DNA from: Clostridia bacterium
GTDB taxonomy: Bacteria; Bacillota; Clostridia; Christensenellales; Borkfalkiaceae
Assembly (NCBI GenBank): GCA_029052615.1
Contig: JAIDIR010000134.1
Location: 1 to 6,734 of the forward strand
DNA length: 6,734 bases
Direction of reading: 5' to 3'
Part shown: positions 1-4,521 of the stretch, in pieces
Layout: each line of letters opens with the position of its first letter
Position numbering within the stretch: position 1 is the first letter of the stretch
The notes under the pieces: generated by a model
Seen by the model: the letters and a program-made list of their open reading frames with translations, nothing else
Database searches by the model: none
Told to the model about the DNA's origin: nothing
Program-made: the position numbers and the translations under genes

Positions 1-817
1 TGCCCGTTACATCCGTCCAGAAATCGGCGCCGATCACGGATCTCAAAGCGGAGCCGTTGGCGTACTTTTTCTTGACCTCGCCGTCCCTTACTAGCGAACT
101 AACGCCCGTTTCCTCCGAAACGACTATGGACGTTACAGAAGCAACAGTAGTTACGCCGAGTGCCGCGCGGTGGCGCGAGCCTACCTCCTGAGGGAGATTG
201 TTGTTCTGGATAAGCGGAAGGAAACAGCCCGCCGCGTGGATTTTCTGTCCCTCGATTATCATTGCACCGTCGTGCAGGGGCGCCTTGGGATAGAACACCG
301 CCTCCACCATAGGGGCGTTGATGTCCGCGTTTATTACCGTGCCGCTGGAAATTATGCCCTCGGGCAGGTTGCCGTTGGAAAGCACTATGAGCGCGCCTAT
401 GTCGTTTTTGGACATATGCTGTACGGCGTGGGTGATTTCGTCGATTATAAACTCGATATCGCGCACCGTAAGGCTATCACCCTTGGCGTGGTGCTTTTTG
501 GGTCCCGTGCCGAGCAGCGAGCGCTTGATTTCGGTGTCGAACATCATTACTACGACGGTGACCAGCAGGAATACTACCAAAACGAGTACCTGCGAATCGA
601 TTGAGGTTGAAAGCGAGAAGGCAATACCGAATACTATTACCGTACCGCAAAACAGAGCGATAAGCTTACCGCCCTTGTTTCCCTTTAAAATTCTGAACGC
701 AAGATAGAACGCCAATGCAAAGATTATAAACTCGAGTATATAGCTGTAATTGAAGTTTTCAGCCATATGCTTTATTCTATCCCAATATTGTACCCAGAAA
801 TCTTTTCCGAAGCCCAT
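1..817 (-). CDS. cdaA: Diadenylate cyclase CdaA/DacA (c-di-AMP synthase), 3' end cut by window edge
   Basis: Membrane-bound enzyme that condenses two ATP into the second messenger c-di-AMP, which controls potassium and osmolyte transport and cell-wall homeostasis in Firmicutes. I translated 272 codons before the window ends. Three hydrophobic segments (about residues 27-44, 51-69 and 76-93) precede a cytosolic DAC domain (about 115-255). That domain holds PLHDGAMII with the catalytic DGA at 183-185, GSRHRAALG with RHR at 215-217, and SEETG at 234-238. The family is usually about 270-285 residues, so only a few C-terminal residues should be missing. The ATG at 817 is chosen because GGAG (827-830) lies 9 nt upstream; a later in-frame Met18 has no comparable site. 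It appears to have its own promoter in the AT-rich gap after holA. In other Firmicutes cdaR and glmM follow, which would lie beyond the left edge. Identification is secure from the two catalytic motifs plus the membrane layout. Confidence 0.95.
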   Translation of the reverse strand, partial: MGFGKDFWVQYWDRIKHMAENFNYSYILEFIIFALAFYLAFRILKGNKGGKLIALFCGTVIVFGIAFSLSTSIDSQVLVLVVFLLVTVVVMMFDTEIKRSLLGTGPKKHHAKGDSLTVRDIEFIIDEITHAVQHMSKNDIGALIVLSNGNLPEGIISSGTVINADINAPMVEAVFYPKAPLHDGAMIIEGQKIHAAGCFLPLIQNNNLPQEVGSRHRAALGVTTVASVTSIVVSEETGVSSLVRDGEVKKKYANGSALRSVIGADFWTDVTG

Positions 818-858
818 TGATTAAATCTCCGTCGTATAAAAGTTACTATACATACACT

Positions 859-864
859 ATTATA
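859..864 (-). promoter_or_regulatory. Candidate -10 box of cdaA promoter
   Basis: The minus strand reads a perfect TATAAT here, 41 nt upstream of the cdaA ATG, which would give a leader of about 35 nt containing the GGAG site. No good -35 hexamer is visible at 16-18 nt spacing (TTTATT at 17 nt is the best), and no TG extension precedes the box. In such AT-rich sequence a chance match is quite possible. Confidence 0.4.
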
Positions 865-875
865 TTAGTTTTCAC

Positions 876-910
876 AAAAAAAATAAAGCATTTTGACAGA
901 ATAATAATGC
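876..910 (-). terminator. Weak candidate intrinsic terminator after holA
   Basis: On the minus strand a 5-bp stem GCATT/AATGC (906-910 with 888-892, 13-nt loop) is followed directly by a T-rich tract, TTTATTTTTTTT (876-887). It starts 22 nt after the holA stop, where a terminator would be expected. The stem is short and only two of its five pairs are G-C, so termination may be partial and cdaA could receive read-through transcripts. Confidence 0.35.
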
Positions 911-932
911 ATATAGCAGAATTTTTATACTT

Positions 933-1907
933 TCAGTCGAAAAATACGCGCGCAATTGCGCTTTCAAACGCGCCGCTTTGGGTTATCTGACCGCTTTTGA
1001 ATAGCGACGACAGCGAATAGAGCGCGTTTATATATGCAATCAGCTTTTGCTCCCCCACCGCGCGCGCCTGCTGTTTGGTCTTGCCAAGAATATAGTCGGT
1101 CATTTTTAAAGACGACATAAGCTCCCTGTCGGACGCATCTGAGGAAAGCACGGTCAACAGGTTTTTGAAATAGTTTAAGAGCGAGCCTATTATTGCGTTT
1201 TCGTCAAAGCCCTTGTTTAAAAGGTCGTAACAGATTTCCGAAAAGCCGCCAAAGTCGCGGCGGGCAATCGCGCCCGTCATTTGATACACGCGGTAATCTG
1301 CGTCCTTATACACAAGCTCGTCGACGACCGCCTTGTTTACGCCGCCCTCCCTGCCGTACTCTATCAGCTTTTCAACTTCCTTGCTCACCCTTGCCATATC
1401 GCACAGGCAATAGTCGGCAACCGCCTCGCACGCCTCCACCGAGGACGAAACGCCCGCGCGCTTCATGGTCAGGTACGCCCACTTGGCAACCGTTTCCCTG
1501 TCCGCCTTGTTGCAGTCGATATAGGTCACGCATTTTTTGCGCTTGAAATCCACGCCCTTTTTGCCCTGCACGTTGACGATTATCAAAATAGTCGTTTCGG
1601 GAAAATTTTCAAACACGGGCTTGACGTACTTTTCATAGTCGCCTTCGGTCGGATAGAAGTCGGTTATTTTGACTATACGCTTTTCCGCCATAAAGGGGAA
1701 CGCCGAGAGCGCGGAGGTTATATCGGTGAGGCTTGCGCCCTTGTACTGCGCGCCGTCGAAGGTCGTAAAATTCAGCTCTGGCATTTCGAGAAAAGCCGAC
1801 TTAATCTGTTCCTCCGCCTTGGCGCGGAAATACGCGTCGTCGCCCTCAATCAGATATATCGGCTTTGCGCCCTCTTTTATATCGTCTTTTAACTGTGTGA
1901 ATTTCAT
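933..1907 (-). CDS. holA: DNA polymerase III subunit delta (clamp-loader)
   Basis: Subunit of the cytoplasmic clamp loader that opens the beta sliding clamp so it can be placed on primed DNA during chromosome replication. The 324-residue product is close to the usual 330-345. The N-terminal AAA+-like domain begins with the family hallmark PIYLIEGDDAYFRAKAEEQI (about 16-35), followed by the FPFMAEKRIVKI segment (70-81) typical of delta. The middle lid region (about 135-200) and the helical C-terminal collar domain (about 205-324, with LLNYFKNLLTV at 243-253) follow. As expected for delta, no Walker A motif is present. The ATG at 1907 is preceded by AAGGA (1917-1921), which sits inside the last codons of comEC, 9 nt from the start. 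The two genes are separated by only 5 nt, so translation is probably coupled. comEC-holA adjacency is common in Firmicutes and supports the call. Confidence 0.95.
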   Translation of the reverse strand: MKFTQLKDDIKEGAKPIYLIEGDDAYFRAKAEEQIKSAFLEMPELNFTTFDGAQYKGASLTDITSALSAFPFMAEKRIVKITDFYPTEGDYEKYVKPVFENFPETTILIIVNVQGKKGVDFKRKKCVTYIDCNKADRETVAKWAYLTMKRAGVSSSVEACEAVADYCLCDMARVSKEVEKLIEYGREGGVNKAVVDELVYKDADYRVYQMTGAIARRDFGGFSEICYDLLNKGFDENAIIGSLLNYFKNLLTVLSSDASDRELMSSLKMTDYILGKTKQQARAVGEQKLIAYINALYSLSSLFKSGQITQSGAFESAIARVFFD

Positions 1908-1912
1908 TTTTG

Positions 1913-3976
1913 TTATTCCTTTGGTATTACGTAGGAAGGTCGGATTTTTCCGTTTGAGATTTCGTAGCGCATAGGTCCGCAGAACGGCAAGCCGAAGCTA
2001 TTATCGTTCGCGTACAGCACGGCGCCTTGTGAACCGTAGCAATATAAATTGAAGTCGGCTTTGCAAAGGAGCGAGCCGTAAAGCGCGCCCTCCTCCTCGA
2101 GAGCGACGGAAATTGTTATCCCCTCGGTCTGCGCAATAAGCGTGCTGCCCTCGAAAGAAAACTTTACGCCGCACGCCTGAAAATCGTCCGAATAGATTAC
2201 CGAAACCGAACCGACGCTCGTTATTGGAATTGCACTTCCGCGCGCATATATCCTGTCGAAGCCGCCGCCGAGAGCGAACGCAACCGACAGATTGTCCTCG
2301 TCACCCAACACCACTAAAGTATCAACGCCCGCCGGTACTTGCTTGGAAGCGCGGTAATTTTCGGTGACGATTAGCACGGCTCCGCAGTCGGTGTTTATAA
2401 GTACCGAGCCGCCCGAATATCCCGAGGCGAAGGTGACCGAAGTTACGGCGTTGCCCGACTTGGCGGCGGAAACGAGCATTATCGAAATCAACGCCGCAGA
2501 GATTACCGCACCGCGGGCAAATAGCCTGCCGCCGAAATTGAACTTATCCGACAGCGCTGCGCCGATTGCAATAAACGGCACGAACAGCCAGTTGCCTGCG
2601 TCGGAGGATATCAGCGCCTTTTCGAAGCCGCACGCCGTTATAAAGTTGACGGTCAGCTGCAGCGGCGCAACCGCCGACGACAAAACCGAAGTCGCAAAAA
2701 ACGGTATAAACGAAGACAGCAGCGTACTTACTAAAAGTATTACGTACAGTACCGAAATTACGGGAACGAAAATTACGTTTAAAAACAAGCCCGCCGCGGA
2801 AACGCTGCCGAACGTGGTCATAAGCGCGGGCACCGTTGAAAACTGTGCCGAAAGTCCCGCCGCCAGCCCTCCGCGTATCTTTTCGGGAAGAAAGGCGAAA
2901 AGCCGTTTGAGGTTGGGTGCGATAACTATTATTCCCGTCGCCGCCGAAAAGGACAGCAAAAATCCCGCGTCGAACAGATAGAACGGATTTATGAGCAGCA
3001 GCAGAATTACCGAAAGCGACAGCGCGTTCCAGCCGTCGTATTTGCGGTATATGCACGAGGATATTCCCGAAACCGAGCACATTATAAGCGCCCTGACCGA
3101 GGACGGTGAAAAGTTGCACACGCCTGCATACAGCGTGATTACCGCTATTTTTACCGCCGTCGAAGCAAAGCGGTTGAATTTTATCCTTTTGAAAATTAAG
3201 GTGAGCGCGCCGTATATTACGCCGATATGCAGACCAGACACGGCAAAAACGTGGGCTACTCCGCCGTTGCGGAAAGCTTGCAGCGTGCCGTCGGATATTT
3301 CCGACGTATTGCCCGTGAGCATTGCGTAGCACACCGCCGCCGTTTCGCCGTCCAGATTATTAAACAGCGCGCTTTGGAAAGCGGCGTTAATTTCGCCGAA
3401 GAGCGAAAAGTGATACTTGGACTGCAGTCCGCCCGTAACCGAGCAATAGTACTTTACGTTTTCGGTCGCGCGGTAGGCTATAGCTCCGTTCGAAAAAAAT
3501 TCCTGTTTGCCAAGCACCGCGTAAAACGTGACCGTATAGCCCCTGCCGCAATAGTCACCCGCGTTGTCGCCGAGGTACGCAATAAGCTTTCCCTTCAACG
3601 GCACGCCGTACGCGGCGGCGTTATCGAGAATGAGATACCTGCTCCCGCCCGAAGTCACGCCAACCTCTTTCACCCTTGCGGTAACCTGCACCAGCTCGCC
3701 CAGCGGCACGGCGGAAGCGCAGTAAACGCAGTACTGACAATACGCGTAAAAGGCGCCGGCGGTAAAGAAAATAACCGCAAAAATAAATATAAGCGGCTTT
3801 GACGTGCTTTTGTGGAAAATTGCAACAGGCACGCAAGCCGCAAACGAAATCGCCGCAGTAATGAGAATATATATGCCGCTTAATTTAAAGTAAGCGAGCA
3901 TCGCCGAAAATATTATACCTGACGCCAGCGCCGCCGCCATAAGCACGGGCGTGCGCAGATTGAACGGCTTTTTCAT
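1913..3976 (-). CDS. comEC: ComEC/Rec2 family DNA-uptake channel protein with a degenerate metallo-beta-lactamase-like C-terminus
   Basis: Integral membrane protein that in competent bacteria carries single-stranded DNA across the cytoplasmic membrane. The ATG at 3976 gives 687 residues. I prefer it because AAGGAG (3985-3990) lies 8 nt upstream; the longer in-frame reading starts at a TTG (4039) almost at the predicted transcript start. Order of parts: N-terminal membrane segments (about 10-30, 33-54, 61-79), a soluble OB-fold-like region (about 90-180), then the Competence domain (about 205-480). The Competence domain has GGVAHVFAVSGLHIGVIYG (238-256), FSPSSVRALIMC (289-300) and NPFYLFDAGFLLSFSAATG (330-348), all family hallmarks. 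A last membrane segment (about 488-505) leads into a beta-rich region (510-687) at the position of the usual metallo-beta-lactamase domain. There the HxHxDH metal motif is absent, and GDEDNLS (558-564) seems to occupy its place. CX2CX2C occurs at 80-86. The gene is followed 5 nt later by holA and has its own promoter and structured leader. Family assignment is sure; whether it supports transformation is not. Confidence 0.93.
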   Translation of the reverse strand: MKKPFNLRTPVLMAAALASGIIFSAMLAYFKLSGIYILITAAISFAACVPVAIFHKSTSKPLIFIFAVIFFTAGAFYAYCQYCVYCASAVPLGELVQVTARVKEVGVTSGGSRYLILDNAAAYGVPLKGKLIAYLGDNAGDYCGRGYTVTFYAVLGKQEFFSNGAIAYRATENVKYYCSVTGGLQSKYHFSLFGEINAAFQSALFNNLDGETAAVCYAMLTGNTSEISDGTLQAFRNGGVAHVFAVSGLHIGVIYGALTLIFKRIKFNRFASTAVKIAVITLYAGVCNFSPSSVRALIMCSVSGISSCIYRKYDGWNALSLSVILLLLINPFYLFDAGFLLSFSAATGIIVIAPNLKRLFAFLPEKIRGGLAAGLSAQFSTVPALMTTFGSVSAAGLFLNVIFVPVISVLYVILLVSTLLSSFIPFFATSVLSSAVAPLQLTVNFITACGFEKALISSDAGNWLFVPFIAIGAALSDKFNFGGRLFARGAVISAALISIMLVSAAKSGNAVTSVTFASGYSGGSVLINTDCGAVLIVTENYRASKQVPAGVDTLVVLGDEDNLSVAFALGGGFDRIYARGSAIPITSVGSVSVIYSDDFQACGVKFSFEGSTLIAQTEGITISVALEEEGALYGSLLCKADFNLYCYGSQGAVLYANDNSFGLPFCGPMRYEISNGKIRPSYVIPKE

Positions 3977-3983
3977 CTGTAAG

Positions 3984-4009
3984 TCTCCTTGCAGTATATT
4001 TGCAGGAGA
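3984..4009 (-). promoter_or_regulatory. Hairpin sequestering the comEC Shine-Dalgarno
   Basis: In the comEC leader, TCTCCTGCA (4001-4009) can pair with TGCAAGGAGA (3984-3993). This gives nine base pairs with one bulged A and a 7-nt loop. The paired 3' arm contains the whole AAGGAG ribosome-binding site of comEC, so the fold should reduce initiation. A competing 4-bp pairing of GGAG (4014-4017) with CTCC (4005-4008) would free the site. Seen directly in the sequence; the regulatory role is inferred. Confidence 0.55.
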
Positions 4010-4020
4010 TTGGCTCCGAA

Positions 4021-4043
4021 GCGGCTGAAGCTTGCTCAACCGC
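4021..4043 (-). promoter_or_regulatory. 5'-terminal hairpin of the comEC leader
   Basis: GCGGTTGAG (4035-4043) pairs with TTCAGCCGC (4021-4029) across a 5-nt loop. It makes nine pairs including two G-U. It lies at or within a nucleotide or two of the transcript start predicted from the upstream -10 box. Such a stem could protect the 5' end of the mRNA or form part of a leader switch with the downstream hairpin. It lacks a T-tract, so it is not an intrinsic terminator. Confidence 0.45.
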
Positions 4044-4047
4044 TATT

Positions 4048-4076
4048 ATTATATCACAGCAAAAAGCTTAAAGCAA
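4048..4076 (-). promoter_or_regulatory. comEC-holA promoter (extended -10)
   Basis: The minus strand shows TGATATAAT (4048-4056), a perfect -10 box with the TGn extension. A poor -35 (TTGCTT, 4071-4076) lies 17 nt upstream. The extended -10 would compensate for the weak -35. Predicted transcription start is about 4041, giving a leader of about 65 nt before the comEC ATG. It lies in the 50-nt gap just after the arsR stop, so comEC can be transcribed independently of arsR. No convincing terminator separates the two, so read-through from arsR is also possible. Confidence 0.6.
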
Positions 4077-4089
4077 CAACAATGCGGAA

Positions 4090-4428
4090 TTAACAGCCCA
4101 AAAACTCCACGCCTTTGAGCATAACGTCGTTTACCGTGTCGTTGACCAGCGAATAGGTTATGATTTTGCCGTCCCTCTCGCTCTTTACTATGCCGAGGTT
4201 TTTTAAAAGGCGGAGCTGGTGCGAGACGGTGGTCTGGTTTATTTCGAGCACGCGCGAAAGGTCGGTAACGCACATTTCCGAGATGGCAAGCGCAGACAGC
4301 ATCCTCACGCGCGTGGGGTCGGCGAACACGCCGAAAAAGCAGGTTATGCTGTCCAGAACGTCACCCTCCGGCACGTATTCTCTCACTAAGTCTTTCGTAC
4401 GTCTGTCAAGCAACATCATATCCTGCAT
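4090..4428 (-). CDS. ArsR/SmtB-family metal-responsive transcriptional repressor
   Basis: A 112-residue winged-helix repressor of the type that leaves its operator when metal binds. FFGVFADPTRVRMLSALAISEMCVTDL (31-57) matches the family core. The helix-turn-helix covers about 55-80, with the recognition helix NQTTVSHQLRLLKNLGIV (64-81), and is followed by the beta wing RDGKIITYSL (85-94). The canonical ELCVCDL metal box is here EMCVTDL, leaving one cysteine (Cys53); other cysteines are Cys30 and the C-terminal Cys112. The alpha5 Asp/His pattern of zinc sensors is absent (no histidine after residue 70). The start at 4428 has GGAGG (4435-4439) 6 nt upstream. It lies 93 bp downstream of the copper-type ATPase in the same direction and has its own promoter, so it probably controls itself and perhaps the ATPase. 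The metal sensed cannot be told from sequence; Cu(I) or another thiophilic ion is an inference from context. Confidence 0.9.
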   Translation of the reverse strand: MQDMMLLDRRTKDLVREYVPEGDVLDSITCFFGVFADPTRVRMLSALAISEMCVTDLSRVLEINQTTVSHQLRLLKNLGIVKSERDGKIITYSLVNDTVNDVMLKGVEFLGC

Positions 4429-4449
4429 AAACTGCCTCCTTCGGCTTGT

Positions 4450-4479
4450 ATTATACAGGCTGATATGTGCTTGTGTAAA
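4450..4479 (-). promoter_or_regulatory. arsR promoter
   Basis: On the minus strand a -35 TTTACA (4474-4479, five of six matches to TTGACA) lies 18 nt upstream of a perfect -10 TATAAT (4450-4455). The expected start is near 4443, just upstream of the GGAGG ribosome site, so the leader is very short (about 15 nt). An imperfect palindrome (4463-4482, six of ten pairs) covers the -35 and part of the spacer. Confidence 0.65.
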
Positions 4480-4480
4480 T

Positions 4481-4497
4481 ATAAGTTTTTGACTTAT
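4481..4497. promoter_or_regulatory. Inverted repeat upstream of arsR promoter, candidate operator
   Basis: ATAAGT (4481-4486) and ACTTAT (4492-4497) form a perfect 6-bp inverted repeat with a 5-bp spacer, immediately upstream of the arsR -35. The geometry suits a dimeric winged-helix repressor, and ArsR-family sites are commonly AT-rich and next to their own gene. The match to any specific known operator was not established. Confidence 0.4.
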
Positions 4498-4508
4498 TGT
4501 GTCACAAT
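4496..4508. promoter_or_regulatory. Perfect 13-bp palindrome ATTGTGACACAAT (minus strand)
   Basis: Six-base arms ATTGTG and CACAAT flank a single central base. It overlaps the neighbouring inverted repeat by two bases and lies between the ATPase stop and the arsR promoter. It has no T-tract, so it is not a terminator. It could be a second regulator site; the protein that would bind it is unknown. Confidence 0.35.
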
Positions 4509-4521
4509 TTCGAAAGTTATG

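Noticed and set aside
892..932. Plus-strand TTGACA as the -35 of a rightward promoter
   Set aside because: No -10 box stands at 16-18 nt spacing and no plus-strand gene follows.
2364..2981. 205-residue open frame on the plus strand
   Set aside because: It lies wholly inside comEC, and its low-complexity Ala/Ser/Thr-rich product has no family resemblance. The same holds for the other plus-strand frames at 170-707, 1193-1974, 2991-3802, 4160-4839 and 4991-6708.
3977..4039. Longer comEC reading from a TTG at 4039, adding 21 residues
   Set aside because: The TTG falls within the first few bases of the predicted transcript and in a hairpin arm, with no ribosome site. The ATG at 3976 has AAGGAG at 8 nt and begins a typical MKKP-type membrane protein start.
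4044..4089. Terminator after arsR
   Set aside because: Short T stretches and AAGCTT-type symmetry are present, but no stem longer than about 4 bp with a workable loop is followed by a T-tract.
4481..4521. Palindromes after the copA stop as an intrinsic terminator
   Set aside because: The stems are short and AT-rich, and no run of T follows on the minus strand; candidate operators fit better.
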